Origin: Rhodocyclales bacterium
Lineage (GTDB): Bacteria > Pseudomonadota > Gammaproteobacteria > Burkholderiales > Rhodocyclaceae
Assembly (NCBI GenBank): GCA_028292485.1
Contig: JAQGMG010000017.1
Location: 62,001-126,000 of the forward strand
DNA length: 64,000 bases
Direction: 5' to 3'
Made by a program: the position numbers and the translations under genes
The notes under the pieces: model-generated
Told to the model about the DNA's origin: nothing
Databases searched by the model: none
What the model saw: the letters and a program-made list of their open reading frames with translations, nothing else
Shown here: one piece after another, positions 26,044 to 35,814 of the stretch
Layout of the letters: each line of letters begins with the position of its first letter
How positions within the stretch are numbered: position 1 is the first letter of the stretch

Positions 26044-26146
26044 CCGTTCGCCCAGAGCGTAGCAAAGCGAAGTCGAAGGGTGCGAATCTCGAGCAAGAAG
26101 GTGCTTCGACTTCGTTCGCTATGCTCTCTACGCTCAGCACGAACGG
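26044..26146. repeat. CCGTTCG-family palindrome, copy 3 (diverged)
   Basis: CCGTTCGCCCAGAGCGTAGC on the left, GCTCAGCACGAACGG on the right, with an AGTCGAAG/CTTCGACT inner pair. Lies between the 413- and 234-residue genes, within the presumed operon. Confidence 0.7.
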
Positions 26147-26178
26147 AGTTGGGTGCGTGGAAAAAGATAGTGAACCTG

Positions 26179-26883
26179 TTAAAGCGCTGACTCTTCCGAA
26201 GAGCTCGCAGGTGGCGCCTTCTTTGGCTCGGCAGCAGGCGCTGTATCCTCTGCGCCGCCGGCACGTGCAACACGTTCGGCTTCTTCCTCGGCTTCCTGAC
26301 GCAGGCGCTCTTTCATGCGGTTTTTGAGCATGGGCCAGATCTGCTCGAACATGTCCGGATGCTCGTGTTTCAGGCGCCAGGTCAGTTCCTTCCAGTCGCC
26401 ATCACTCGCTTCCGAGCGATCAATGGCATCGCTTTCCTCATCCACGAAGAGGTTGAAGGTGTCGTAGCGCTGGAAGTGCATGACTTCTTCATCCCTGTCC
26501 GAGAGGTAGTCGACCAGCGCTTCGCAGCCGCCATCGAGCGCACCAATGGCCTCGATGAAATCCGCCGTCTCGTCCTCGTCGCGAAAAATGACGGAGTTGA
26601 TCATGCCACGCAGATAGACGTGGGTGCGATCGGCGTAGAGCTTTTCGTTGAGCACAGCGCGGGCGAATTGCTCGGGCGTCACCAGCAGATTGATCACTGA
26701 TTCCTTTGATGCATCGAACTCGCGGATGATGGCCAACAGATCCTTGGGCGGCAGCTCTTCAAGCACCTCCACCAGGGCGTGATCGCCTTCGGTGTCGACC
26801 AGCGATACCAGCGCGAATTCCGCACCGGAAATATCACCAGCACCGATGAGTCGAGCCGCTTTTACAACCAGGGAATTTGACAT
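26179..26883 (-). CDS. Unknown 234-residue acidic protein
   Basis: Opens MSNSLVVKAARLIGAGDISGA; contains a repeat-like helical block (ELPPKDLLAIIREFDASKES, then TPEQFARAVLNEKLY) and a charged tail with EEEAERVARAGG and PAAEPKKAPPASSSEESAL, a low-complexity acidic/Pro-Ala end. No membrane segment. Possible relation to DUF6178-like helical repeats was noted but is unverified. Part of the J-domain cluster. Confidence 0.7.
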   Translation of the reverse strand: MSNSLVVKAARLIGAGDISGAEFALVSLVDTEGDHALVEVLEELPPKDLLAIIREFDASKESVINLLVTPEQFARAVLNEKLYADRTHVYLRGMINSVIFRDEDETADFIEAIGALDGGCEALVDYLSDRDEEVMHFQRYDTFNLFVDEESDAIDRSEASDGDWKELTWRLKHEHPDMFEQIWPMLKNRMKERLRQEAEEEAERVARAGGAEDTAPAAEPKKAPPASSSEESAL

Positions 26884-26934
26884 GGGGATTTCGGCATTTT
26901 CGGTAGGGAATTTGACGCGATTTACTCACAAATC

Positions 26935-27019
26935 CGTCATTCCCGCGAAAGCGGGAATCCACTATGTGGCACGGACGAGCGTTGCGTAGAAGTGGATTCC
27001 CGCTTTCGCGGGAATGACG
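26935..27019. repeat. CGTCATTCCCGCG palindrome pair
   Basis: Two inverted units with the centre sharing GTGGCACGG...GCGTAG with the other pairs. Lies between the 186- and 234-residue genes of the J-domain cluster. Confidence 0.9.
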
Positions 27020-27090
27020 ATACATGTGTGGCTCGTGATTTACAAAGCACCGCGCTAGTAAGTTGCGCGCGCCGTTTGCTACTCCGCCTG

Positions 27091-27651
27091 CTACTCGCGA
27101 CGATCGAAGCCCTGCTCTTCCATCCAGCCAGCACCGGCTTCATCGAGATCGCGCTCGTCGTCCTCAAGGTCGTCGTTTTGCTCGCCGCGTTCTTCTTTTT
27201 CTTCATCGCTCTCTTCTGCTTCAGCTTGGGCAGCGCTGGCAGATTTCGAGGCAGATTTTGCAGAATCCCTTTCGTGCAAGAACTCCAGGCAAACGACCGT
27301 GGTCATGAACTGTTCACCGCCCGCTTCGCACAATGCGATGGCGGCAAGGTCCGCAGCCCAGGGTTCGAAACGCACGGCGTCTTCCAGCCTGTCCCACGCG
27401 GGAAACTCGTCCGGCTCGGTTGAAGACAGGAGTGTCATCGCATGCGGGTTGATGAAGCTGATGCCGCCATGAAAGGCGGGCGCGACCATTTCTGGCGCGA
27501 AATCGATCATCGACATCAATGCGGAAAACTGGCTGCGCTTTTCCTTCAGCCGCGCGGGCAAGACATTCTTGCCTTCGGAGTCGGTCTGCAGGTCTTCAAG
27601 TTCGGCGCTGTAAGCGGAATTCAGGTCTTCAAAATAATGGGAGATTCTCAT
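27091..27651 (-). CDS. Unknown 186-residue protein coupled to a J-domain protein
   Basis: 186 residues, opening [20 protein letters not shown]; residues about 45-115 are more conserved-looking ([51 protein letters not shown]). The C-terminal 50 residues are strongly acidic ([18 protein letters not shown], then [13 protein letters not shown]), a chaperone-client-like or disordered tail. The start overlaps the J-domain stop by four bases (27648-27651), so the two are translated together. Family unknown. Confidence 0.75.
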   Translation of the reverse strand: MRISHYFEDLNSAYSAELEDLQTDSEGKNVLPARLKEKRSQFSALMSMIDFAPEMVAPAFHGGISFINPHAMTLLSSTEPDEFPAWDRLEDAVRFEPWAADLAAIALCEAGGEQFMTTVVCLEFLHERDSAKSASKSASAAQAEAEESDEEKEERGEQNDDLEDDERDLDEAGAGWMEEQGFDRRE

Positions 27652-27926
27652 TGCAGCACTTTGTTGATGTAATTTTTCCAGATGCCGAGCGCGCTTTCCA
27701 AAGGATTTTCCAATAGGCTGCGGCGCCGGTTTTCGTCGTAGGCTTGCCGTCTTGTTGCATCGGAGAGCAACTCGTAGGCTTCTTGTATTTCACGAAATCT
27801 TGTCGGTGCGTCCGGCGCGGAATTCTTGTCCGGATGGAACTTCGAGGCGTTCTTCCGATAGGCGCTTTTCACTTCGGCGAGCGACGCGTCAGCCTCCAGT
27901 CCGAGTACAGCGTAGTGATCTTTCAT
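27648..27926 (-). CDS. Small J-domain (DnaJ-like) co-chaperone
   Basis: 92 residues that are almost only a J domain: [33 protein letters not shown] with the invariant HPD, and the helix [10 protein letters not shown]. No Gly/Phe region, zinc-finger or C-terminal substrate domain, so it would recruit DnaK to a specific partner. The partner is probably one of the following three unknown proteins, since the next gene overlaps its stop. Confidence 0.9.
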   Translation of the reverse strand: MKDHYAVLGLEADASLAEVKSAYRKNASKFHPDKNSAPDAPTRFREIQEAYELLSDATRRQAYDENRRRSLLENPLESALGIWKNYINKVLQ

Positions 27927-28076
27927 GCCCTTGTTTTTCTCAACTGTCTGAAGGATTTGATCAAGCTTGAAGCAGCGCGGGAAACGGAGTGTACGTTGAT
28001 CCGCGCGAATTCAGACAATAAGTCGAACGGCCGTGCTACCTCGCAGCACGACGAAGTGTTGAAAAGTCACTGAAAG

Positions 28077-28120
28077 ATGCCCGGAGAGCCGCATGGATAC
28101 TGGCTCTCCGGGCATTTTTT
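28077..28120. terminator. Rho-independent terminator
   Basis: Perfect 14-bp stem ATGCCCGGAGAGCC / GGCTCTCCGGGCAT with six Ts on the plus strand. It lies 6 bp past the RND gene stop (minus strand) and between two minus-strand units; on the minus strand it is followed by moderately T-rich sequence. Confidence 0.75.
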
Positions 28121-28125
28121 GCAGC

Positions 28126-31100
28126 CTAAGGTTCGTGCGGCGCGGGCAGCACTGGCACTTCCTCTGCCGGATGGGCATGTCCATGACGCAGACCCGACAC
28201 ACGCTTCTTCAGCCATTGCAGCAGATCATCCACGTAAGTGAAGATCACCGGGATAACGAGCAGGCTGAGGAACGTGGACGTAATCACGCCGCCGATCACG
28301 GCAATCGCCATCGGTGAGCGGAAGCTCGGGTCGGCGCCGATGCCCAATGCAATCGGCATCATGCCTGCTGCCATGGCGATGGATGTCATCAGGATGGGGC
28401 GGGCGCGTTTGTGGCAGGCGTCCATGAGCGCGTCGTAGCGGCCCATGCCGCGCTCGCGGCGCGCCATGACGGCGTACTCGACGAGCAGGATGGAGTTCTT
28501 GCTGACGATGCCCATCAGCATGAGCAGGCCGATGATGGAGGGCATCGAGAATGCGTTGTGAGTGAGCAGCAGCGCGATCAGTGCGCCGCCTACCGACAGC
28601 GGCAAAGCGGCGAGAATCGTGGCCGGCTGCAGGAAGTCATGGAACAGCAGCACCAGCACGACGTAGATGCACAACACGCCGATCATCATGGCGGTGCCGA
28701 AACTGCCGAAGAGCTCGGCCTGGCGTTCCGCGTCGCCCGAAGTGAGTTGCCTGACGCTGGGCGGCAGCTTCATCAGGGAAGGCAGTTTTGCGGCTTCCTT
28801 GGTCACGTCGCCGATGCTGCGGCCGGCCAGCTCGACGTCGATGCCGACATTGCGCGAACGGTCGCGGCGGCTGACTTGCGCGGGGCCGTTGCCGATGCGA
28901 ATGTCCGCCACGGAGCCAAGCGTGACGCTGCCGCTGCGCGCGGGGATGCGCAGTTGCGAAATGGTTTCGAGATCCTGACGTACGCTCTTCTCCAGTCGCA
29001 CACGGATCGGCACCTGGCGCTGCGGCAGATTCAGCTTCGGCAGGTTGGTCGAGAAGTCGCCCGAGGTGGCGACGCGGACCGCGCTGGCGAGCGTTTGTGC
29101 CGTTACACCGCGGTCGGCGGCGAGCGCATAGTCGGGCCGCACCTGGATCTCCGGCCGTTGCAGGCTGGCGCCCGATGTCACATTGCCGATGCCCTTGAGC
29201 GTGCGCAGATCGCGTTCCACCGCACGACTTGCGGTGAGCAATTCGGCGGCGTCATCACCGGCGAGGATCAGCTGCAGCTTCTCGCCGCTGCCGCCAATGC
29301 CGATCGACACGCGCGTGCCGGGCAGCACCTGCAGCCGGTCGCGAATTTCCGTTTCGATTTCCGATTGCTTGCGTGGCCGGTCGGACCGATGCGTGAGGCT
29401 GACGGTGAGCGTGGCCTTGCGCACATCTGCCGTACCGCCGACACCGAATGCGCCCGCAGAATTGGCGACGCCGATGGCGGAGAAGACGTGCGTGACATCG
29501 GGCGTGTCTTTCAGGATGAGGCGTGCCTGTTCGGCGATGGCACGCGTCTGCTCCAAGGTGCTGCCGGGCTGCAACTCAAGCGTGACGCGGCTCTGGCTCA
29601 GATCTGCAGCCGGCACAAAGCCGGTCGGCAGGAGCGGCACGAGCGCAATCGAGCCGATGAAGAAGACCATCGCCGCTGCGATGGTGCTCTTGCGATGGGC
29701 CATGCACCAGCGCACCGCGCCGAGGTAACGCGTCATGAGGCGGCTGTCTTCGTTGACGTGATCGGTCGGCTTGAGAAAGTATGCCGCCATCATTGGTGTG
29801 AGCAGGCGTGCGACGATCAGCGAGGCCATGACGGCCACGGCCGCCGTCATGCCGAATTGCTTGAAGAATTTGCCGGGCACACCACCCATGAAAGCCGTCG
29901 GCAGGAACACGGCGACCAGCGCGAAAGTAGTGGCAATCACGGCGAGGCCAATTTCGTCTGCGGCCTCCATGGCGGCGTCATAAGGCTTCTTGCCCATACC
30001 GAGGTGGCGCACGATGTTCTCGATCTCGACGATGGCGTCATCGACGAGAATGCCGACAACGAGCGCGAGCGCCAACAGCGTGAGGACGTTGAGGCTGAAG
30101 CCGGAAAAGTACATTACCGCGAAGGTCGGGATGATCGACAGTGGCAAGGCCGTTGCCGACACCAGCGTGGCGCGCCAGTCGCGCAGGAACCACCACACGA
30201 CGAGCACGGCCAGCAGTGCGCCTTCGAACAGCAGATGCATCGAACCGCGATAGTTGTCTTCCACCGGCTCGACGGCATTGAAGGCTTCGGCGATGCGCAC
30301 TTCAGGATGCGCAGCGGCAAGTTTCGCTACCGCCTTGCGCACGTCCTTGGCCACGGCTACTTCACTGGCACCCTTACTACGCGTGATCTCGAAACCGACC
30401 ACCGCCTTGCCATCGAGCAGAGCCAGCGCACTGCGCTCGGCGACCGTGTCGCGCACCTGACCGAGCTGATCGAGCCGCACGTGACGACCATCAGCCAACG
30501 GGATGTCCAGTGCCGCAAGCTCGGCCACATTCGCCACCGCTCCCAGCGTGCGCACAGACTGGATGGAACTACCGATATCGCCGCGACCACCGGAAGCATC
30601 CTGCTGCGTCTGTTTGAGCTGGGTGGAAACATCCAGCGCAGTGACGCCGAGGCCCGTCATCAAGGCTGGCGACAGATTGACCTGCACCTCGCGGTCCAGC
30701 CCGCCAATGCGGCCGACCTTGCCGACGCCCTTGACGGAGAGCATAGCCTTGGCAACTTCGTTATCCACGAACCAGGACATGTCCTGCTCATCGACACGAT
30801 CCGACTGCACGGTGAAAGTAAGGATGGGCATGCCCGAGGTGGTGATCTTCGACACCACCGGCGGCGTCATGTTGGCAGGCAGGTCGGAGCGTGCGCCGTC
30901 CACGGCGTTGCGCACTTCGTTGAGCGCTTCTTCCAGATTCTTGTCGATGTTGAACTCAACGTAGATCAGCGAGGAACCATCGGTCAACGTACTGTAGATG
31001 TGCTCGATACCGCCAAGCGAGGCAAGCCGGTCCTCGATCTTGCGCGCCACTTCCGTTTCGAGCTGCTCGGGCGCCGCACCTTCGAGGCTGGCGCTGATCA

Positions 31101-31239
31101 TGATGGTCGGCAACTCGATGTCGGGGAAATTCTGGATACCGAGATTGCGCAGGCCCATGATGCCCGCGACGGTCAACACTACGAAGAGCAGCAGCGAGGG
31201 AACCGGGTTGCGGATCGACCAGGCGGAGAAATTCATCAA
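28126..31239 (-). CDS. RND-superfamily efflux permease (inner membrane)
   Basis: 1037 residues, the standard HAE-1/AcrB-like length with 12 membrane segments and two large periplasmic loops. N-terminus SIRNPVPSLLLFVVLTVAG is the usual first helix, followed by IQNFPDIELPTIMISASLEGAAPEQLE. TM4 contains VVGILVDDAIVEIENIVRHL with the two proton-relay Asp. IAMAAGMMPIALG is the last repeat helix motif. It exports drugs or other small molecules with the adaptor and outer-membrane factor encoded upstream in the same operon (each joined by ATGA). Substrate unknown. Confidence 0.96.
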   Translation of the reverse strand: MMNFSAWSIRNPVPSLLLFVVLTVAGIMGLRNLGIQNFPDIELPTIMISASLEGAAPEQLETEVARKIEDRLASLGGIEHIYSTLTDGSSLIYVEFNIDKNLEEALNEVRNAVDGARSDLPANMTPPVVSKITTSGMPILTFTVQSDRVDEQDMSWFVDNEVAKAMLSVKGVGKVGRIGGLDREVQVNLSPALMTGLGVTALDVSTQLKQTQQDASGGRGDIGSSIQSVRTLGAVANVAELAALDIPLADGRHVRLDQLGQVRDTVAERSALALLDGKAVVGFEITRSKGASEVAVAKDVRKAVAKLAAAHPEVRIAEAFNAVEPVEDNYRGSMHLLFEGALLAVLVVWWFLRDWRATLVSATALPLSIIPTFAVMYFSGFSLNVLTLLALALVVGILVDDAIVEIENIVRHLGMGKKPYDAAMEAADEIGLAVIATTFALVAVFLPTAFMGGVPGKFFKQFGMTAAVAVMASLIVARLLTPMMAAYFLKPTDHVNEDSRLMTRYLGAVRWCMAHRKSTIAAAMVFFIGSIALVPLLPTGFVPAADLSQSRVTLELQPGSTLEQTRAIAEQARLILKDTPDVTHVFSAIGVANSAGAFGVGGTADVRKATLTVSLTHRSDRPRKQSEIETEIRDRLQVLPGTRVSIGIGGSGEKLQLILAGDDAAELLTASRAVERDLRTLKGIGNVTSGASLQRPEIQVRPDYALAADRGVTAQTLASAVRVATSGDFSTNLPKLNLPQRQVPIRVRLEKSVRQDLETISQLRIPARSGSVTLGSVADIRIGNGPAQVSRRDRSRNVGIDVELAGRSIGDVTKEAAKLPSLMKLPPSVRQLTSGDAERQAELFGSFGTAMMIGVLCIYVVLVLLFHDFLQPATILAALPLSVGGALIALLLTHNAFSMPSIIGLLMLMGIVSKNSILLVEYAVMARRERGMGRYDALMDACHKRARPILMTSIAMAAGMMPIALGIGADPSFRSPMAIAVIGGVITSTFLSLLVIPVIFTYVDDLLQWLKKRVSGLRHGHAHPAEEVPVLPAPHEP

Positions 31240-32498
31240 TGCGCTCCGCTCTGCGCTGATATTTCGGGCGTGGCGACGGGGACGGGGGCGCCCGGCAGCG
31301 TCGTAGCCGGGTCGGTGCTTATGGTTGCTGCGGCTCCCGTTGCTGTCGGCACCGATGCAGCGGCTGTGGCGGCGTCGACAACGCGCACCAGATCGCCATC
31401 GTTGAGGAAGGCCGCTCCCGTCGCGACGACGCTCACGCCTGCAGGCAGACCGTTAACAATCTCGATCACGTCGCCAACTCGTCTGCCGGTAGTGACTGTG
31501 TGCTGAATGACGTGCTTGTCCGGACCCAGTTCGAAGACATAGCTGCGGCCGTCACGCTGCACAACGCAGACCTGCGGCAAGGTCGTCGCTGCGCGCTTGC
31601 CGACAAGGATTTCGCCGCGCGCGTACATGCCAGCGCGCACACCGTTGCGACTCGGCACGTCGACATACACCAGCGCATTGCGTGAATTCACATCCAGCGT
31701 TGGTGAGGTGATGCGCACGGCACCGATGACACTGGAGCCATCCGGCAGGAAGACGGTTGCCTTCTGGCCGGGACGCACCAGCGACAACTGCTGCGCGCTG
31801 ACCTCGGCACGCCATTCGACACGGCCCTGCCGCACCAGACGGAAAAGCTCGGTACCCGCCGACACGACGGCGCCTAGCGTGGCAGTGCGTGATGAAATGA
31901 CGCCATCATCGATGGCATTGATGCTGGTTTGTCTGAGGCGGATGTTCTCGCTGTCGAGTTGCGCCATGGCGGACGCCAGGCCTGCCTTGGCAGTCTCCTC
32001 GGCAATCAGGTACTGGTTGATCTGCTGCTCGGACAATGCGCCGCTGTCGCGGATCTTGCGCGCGCGATCGGCATTGGCGGCCGCTTCCGCGAGGCTGGCT
32101 TTCGACTGCGCGACGGCAGCTTCCTGCTTGCGCAATTCAGCCAGCACCGTGTCCTGCGACAGCAGCGCGAGCGGCTGACCGCGTTTGACCTCGGTGCCGA
32201 CGTCGACCATCACGCCTGCGATGCGCAGGCCACTGACCTCGGCACTGACCACGGCCTCCTGCCAGGCCGTGAGGGCGCCGCTCACGGCCAGCTTGTCGTC
32301 CCAATTGGCATGCGATGTCTGCACGATGCTGACGGTCAGCGCGGGGCGCGCCGTACTGGCCGCCTTGTCACCCGCAGGAGCGGCGTTCTTCGCATGCCGG
32401 ATGAATATCAGCACAAACAACAACACAACAACGATCAGCAGCGCAACCAGGATACGGCGGCGGTTGCGCTTCAGGGTAAATCTCAATCCTTCACTCAC
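31236..32498 (-). CDS. RND periplasmic adaptor (membrane fusion protein)
   Basis: 420 residues. One N-terminal membrane segment (ILVALLIVVVLLFVLIFI), then the split lipoyl domain (VVSAEVSGLRIAGVMVDVGTEVKRG and GVISSRTATLGAVVSAGTELFRLV) around a coiled coil (ELRKQEAAVAQSKASLAEAA), and a beta-barrel domain (RVEWRAEVSAQQLSLVRPGQ). It links the inner-membrane RND pump to the outer-membrane factor. Start overlaps the OMF stop by four bases; its stop overlaps the RND start by four bases. The C-terminus is Ala/Thr-rich and low complexity. Confidence 0.96.
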   Translation of the reverse strand: MSEGLRFTLKRNRRRILVALLIVVVLLFVLIFIRHAKNAAPAGDKAASTARPALTVSIVQTSHANWDDKLAVSGALTAWQEAVVSAEVSGLRIAGVMVDVGTEVKRGQPLALLSQDTVLAELRKQEAAVAQSKASLAEAAANADRARKIRDSGALSEQQINQYLIAEETAKAGLASAMAQLDSENIRLRQTSINAIDDGVISSRTATLGAVVSAGTELFRLVRQGRVEWRAEVSAQQLSLVRPGQKATVFLPDGSSVIGAVRITSPTLDVNSRNALVYVDVPSRNGVRAGMYARGEILVGKRAATTLPQVCVVQRDGRSYVFELGPDKHVIQHTVTTGRRVGDVIEIVNGLPAGVSVVATGAAFLNDGDLVRVVDAATAAASVPTATGAAATISTDPATTLPGAPVPVATPEISAQSGAH

Positions 32499-33967
32499 AA
32501 TTTTTCTCCGTTGGCTGAACTCGTAGCCGCCGCGTTCGTTTTTTCATTTGCAGCACTTGCACCGCTGACCTGCTGCCAGTCACCGCCAAGCGCCTTGTAC
32601 AGATTGATCCAGTTAAGAACGCGGTCACGCTGCAGACCAATGAGGCCGAGTTCAGAACTGATCGCTGTGCGCCGTGCGTCTTCGAGCGTAATCAATCCTG
32701 CACCGCCCGAGCGCCAGTTGGCTTCAACGGCGCGGTAGTAACGCTGCGAGCTGTCGGCTGCGGTGCGTGCGTCAGTTTCACGTCGCGCTGCGCTGTCGAG
32801 ATTGACCAAGGCCTGCTCGACTTCCTTGACGGCGTTGCGCACAGCCAGGCGATAGGTGGCCAGTGCCTGGTCATAGCGCGCTTGCGCAGCGGTGACTTCT
32901 GCCCGGCGTTTGCCGGCGTCGAACAGCGGCACGCTCAGCGCGGGGCCGAACGACCAGGAAGCTGCGTCGTTGCTGACGCCTCCTATCTTGACCGTGCCAT
33001 AGGAGATCGAGCCGCTCAATGACAGACGCGGATAGCGATTGGCCTCCGCCACGCCGACATCTGCGCTGGCTGCCGCCAAGGCGCGCTCGGCCGCGCCGAG
33101 GTCGGGCCGCTGGCTGATCAGCGCAACCGGCAAGCTGGCAATCGAGAACTCGCGCGGTACTGGCAATGCCGCTGTCGTACCACCGAGCAGATTGCGTAAT
33201 GCCGGTTCGTCCATGCCGGTGAGTGCAACCAGCGCCTTGACGGTGAGATCGCACTCGGCCTGCTGCGCAATGAGATTGACCGACGCGCTCGCGGCACTGG
33301 CAGTGGCGAGATTGCCATCGGCGGGCGCCGTGAATCCGGCATCGACGGTGATGGCGGTGAGGCGTGCTGTCTCGCGCCGCGATTGCGTTTCGCGCTGATT
33401 GGCGGCCACAAGTAACTGGCATGCGCGATAGCTGGTGTAGTTGCTCGCCACTTCGGCGGCGAGTGACACCCGGGCTTCGTGCCAGTCACGCTCGGCACCC
33501 TGCAAACGCGCCCGCGCCGCCTCGGTCGCACGCCGCACGCTGCCAAAGAGATCCAGCTCCCAGGCTGCATCGACGGCTACGCCCGTCGTGGTCTGTGTGC
33601 CACTCAATGGCGGTGTCGCACTCGCACGTGTCGACGAAGCACGACCGTTCAGTGACGGGAACATATCCGCGCGCGATGACACAATGGCTGCGCGCGACTG
33701 CGCAATGGCAGCCGCCGATCTCTCGAGCGTCGGGCTATCGGCTTCGGCCGCCTGCAATAGCCGTGTGAGCACCGGCTCGTTGAACTGCGACCACCAGTCG
33801 ATCAAGCCAGCCTCCTGCCCGCCATGCGGCAATGCGGCCTGCCATGACTGCGGCAACCGCAGATCGGGTTGGCGATAGTCAGGCCCCACAGCGCATGCTG
33901 AAAGCATGGCGGCGATTGTCGGCATCATTGCCAGGCGCTGAACCAGGTGGAAATTCAAAAGGCGCAT
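32495..33967 (-). CDS. Outer-membrane efflux lipoprotein, NodT/OprM family
   Basis: 490 residues. Signal peptide with lipobox MLSACAVGPDY, then PDLRLPQSW, the typical start of NodT-type outer-membrane factors. The two tandem OEP domains each carry the coiled-coil pattern (EVASNYTSYRACQLLVAANQRE; VTAAQARYDQALATYRLAVRNAVKEVE). It forms the outer-membrane channel for the adaptor and RND pump that follow in the operon. A divergent promoter region of 294 bp separates it from ydfG; no regulator gene is adjacent. Confidence 0.95.
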   Translation of the reverse strand: MRLLNFHLVQRLAMMPTIAAMLSACAVGPDYRQPDLRLPQSWQAALPHGGQEAGLIDWWSQFNEPVLTRLLQAAEADSPTLERSAAAIAQSRAAIVSSRADMFPSLNGRASSTRASATPPLSGTQTTTGVAVDAAWELDLFGSVRRATEAARARLQGAERDWHEARVSLAAEVASNYTSYRACQLLVAANQRETQSRRETARLTAITVDAGFTAPADGNLATASAASASVNLIAQQAECDLTVKALVALTGMDEPALRNLLGGTTAALPVPREFSIASLPVALISQRPDLGAAERALAAASADVGVAEANRYPRLSLSGSISYGTVKIGGVSNDAASWSFGPALSVPLFDAGKRRAEVTAAQARYDQALATYRLAVRNAVKEVEQALVNLDSAARRETDARTAADSSQRYYRAVEANWRSGGAGLITLEDARRTAISSELGLIGLQRDRVLNWINLYKALGGDWQQVSGASAANEKTNAAATSSANGEKL

Positions 33968-34261
33968 CCGGTCACGAGAAATCGGGTTTGGTGGGGCTGA
34001 TAGAAGAGATGCGGGAGCTCGCCGACAAGGCTGAGTCGAAGATTCTAAGCGACGCGGCCGGGGAATCCCGGACTTTACATTTCTTCATACTCTTTAAACG
34101 TGGCCAGCATGTCACGCAGATCCAGCCGGGGTAGCAAGATATGATCCTTGATTGCACGCGCCTGATTACGCAAACACAAGCGCGGTACGCCAACCCGGCT
34201 TGCGGCCCTGATACGCTATTGCCTTCACCCGCCTCCACCCGCTTTCTGCAGGAGTTTCACC

Positions 34262-35014
34262 ATGATCGTTTTCGTGACCGGCGCGACAGCCGGCTTCGGC
34301 GCCGCAATTGCACACCGTTTCATTGGCGCAGGCCATCGCGTGGTCGCACTCGGCCGTCGGCAGGATCGGCTTGAAGTCTTGCAACAGCAGTTTGCAAGCC
34401 ATCTGCTTCACACCGTCGTGCTCGACGTGCGCGACAACGCGGCAGTCGAGCAGGCCATCGCCAACCTGCCAGATGAATTCGCCGAGATCGATGTGCTGGT
34501 GAACAACGCTGGGCTCGCGCTGGGGCTCGAGCCGGCGCAACGTGCCGAGCTCGACGACTGGGAGCGCATGGTCGACACCAACATCAAGGGGCTGATGTAT
34601 GTCACGCGTGCCGTGTTGCCCGGCATGGTGGCGCGCAAACGCGGCCACGTGGTGAACATCGGCTCGGTCGCAGGCAGCTATCCCTATCCCGGCGGCAATG
34701 TGTACGGCGCGACCAAGGCCTTCGTGCGCCAGTTTTCACTCAACCTGCGTGCTGATCTCGTCAATGCGTCGGTGCGTGTAACGGACATTGCGCCGGGCCT
34801 GTCCAGCGGCACCGAGTTTTCGTCAGTACGTTTTCATGGCGACGATGCCAAGGCAGCACAGGTCTATGCCAACACGCAATCGCTGACCGCCGAGGACATT
34901 GCCGAATCGGTGTACTGGGTGACGACGCTGCCGGCACACGTCAACGTGAATGTGCTCGAACTCATGCCAGTGACGCAGGCACCCGGCCCGCTGACGATAG
35001 CCCGCGGCAAGTAA
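34262..35014 (+). CDS. ydfG: NADP-dependent 3-hydroxy acid/L-allo-threonine dehydrogenase (YdfG-type SDR)
   Basis: 250 residues. SDR with TGATAGFGAAIAHRF cofactor turn (Phe and Gly as in YdfG), NNAGLALGLEPAQ, and YGATKAF catalytic block. The C-terminal half follows E. coli YdfG closely: SGTEFSSVRFHGDDAKA, LTAEDIAESVYWVTTLPAHV, NVLELMPVTQ. YdfG oxidises serine-type and 3-hydroxy acids and reduces malonic semialdehyde. AGGAG lies eight bases before the ATG. Confidence 0.93.
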   Translation: MIVFVTGATAGFGAAIAHRFIGAGHRVVALGRRQDRLEVLQQQFASHLLHTVVLDVRDNAAVEQAIANLPDEFAEIDVLVNNAGLALGLEPAQRAELDDWERMVDTNIKGLMYVTRAVLPGMVARKRGHVVNIGSVAGSYPYPGGNVYGATKAFVRQFSLNLRADLVNASVRVTDIAPGLSSGTEFSSVRFHGDDAKAAQVYANTQSLTAEDIAESVYWVTTLPAHVNVNVLELMPVTQAPGPLTIARGK

Positions 35015-35161
35015 GCGCCAGCGTGAGCTGTGTCACGCCGCCGTAAGAATGCCCCGCATCGTGATGCAATGCCCTTGATACGATCCGTACGTCCTTGCTA
35101 CGCACATCTGTGCAGTCAGCCAGGCATTACAAGAATTCGAATCGTCCACGGGGAACCCGCA

Positions 35162-35794
35162 ATGAACATGATGCACACCATCCGTAACGCAGCCTTGGTG
35201 CTCGCCACACTGTCAGCATTCAGCGGCGCTGCAAGCGCGACAGTCGTGACCGCCGGCAATGTCACCATCAGCGCACAGACTTATGGTGCATTCGAAGATT
35301 CGACGACACATCTGACCTGGTTGAAGCTCGATAACTTCTGGAACACGACGACCTACGACAGTCTTACTGCCAGCCTCGTCGGCAGCGGCTTCCACCTGGC
35401 CACGCTCGGTCAGCTACAGGCTCTGCAAACCTCGATGCCAGCCAGCCCCGCCGCCTTCAGTTATGACACGCACGTAGTGGGTGGCAATTATATGGGCAAC
35501 CCTGCGCCTGGCATGGACCGCAGCCTGATCTGGGGCATCTACGAAGATGGCAATGCCGCAGATGGCGTGAGCTACTCCTGGATATATGACACGGACACTA
35601 CGTGGAATTTCGGTCCCAATTCCGTTGCACACAACGCGCAGCTGAAAAACGCCAATGCATCGAATCAGGATCTGGGCGCCTGGGTCGTGTCGAATTCGGT
35701 CCTCGCGTCAGTGCCGGAGCCGGCATCTCTGGCCCTGGTCGGCGTGGCGTTCGCCGGTCTGGCCCTGTCACGCAGGTGCAAACAAGTCCGTTGA
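35162..35794 (+). CDS. PEP-CTERM sorted exported protein (DUF1566-like)
   Basis: 210 residues from the ATG at 35162 (GGGGAA upstream); the frame is open earlier without signal-like sequence. N-terminal signal peptide (IRNAALVLATLSAFSGAASA). The C-terminus VPEPASLALVGVAFAGLALS followed by RRCK is a textbook PEP-CTERM signal: PEP motif, hydrophobic segment, basic end. Exosortase would cleave it and link the protein to an exopolysaccharide-rich surface. The middle (FEDSTTHLTWLKLDNFWNTT, HLATLGQLQAL) resembles the DUF1566-type C-lectin-like domain often seen with PEP-CTERM. No classical exosortase gene is adjacent. Confidence 0.88.
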   Translation: MNMMHTIRNAALVLATLSAFSGAASATVVTAGNVTISAQTYGAFEDSTTHLTWLKLDNFWNTTTYDSLTASLVGSGFHLATLGQLQALQTSMPASPAAFSYDTHVVGGNYMGNPAPGMDRSLIWGIYEDGNAADGVSYSWIYDTDTTWNFGPNSVAHNAQLKNANASNQDLGAWVVSNSVLASVPEPASLALVGVAFAGLALSRRCKQVR

Positions 35795-35814
35795 AAACGC
35801 TTGTTTCCGCAATA

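Noticed and set aside
28411-31506. 1031-codon open frame on the plus strand across the RND permease
   Set aside because: It is the antisense shadow of a clear RND gene; its translation is rich in His, Arg and Gln without any motif.
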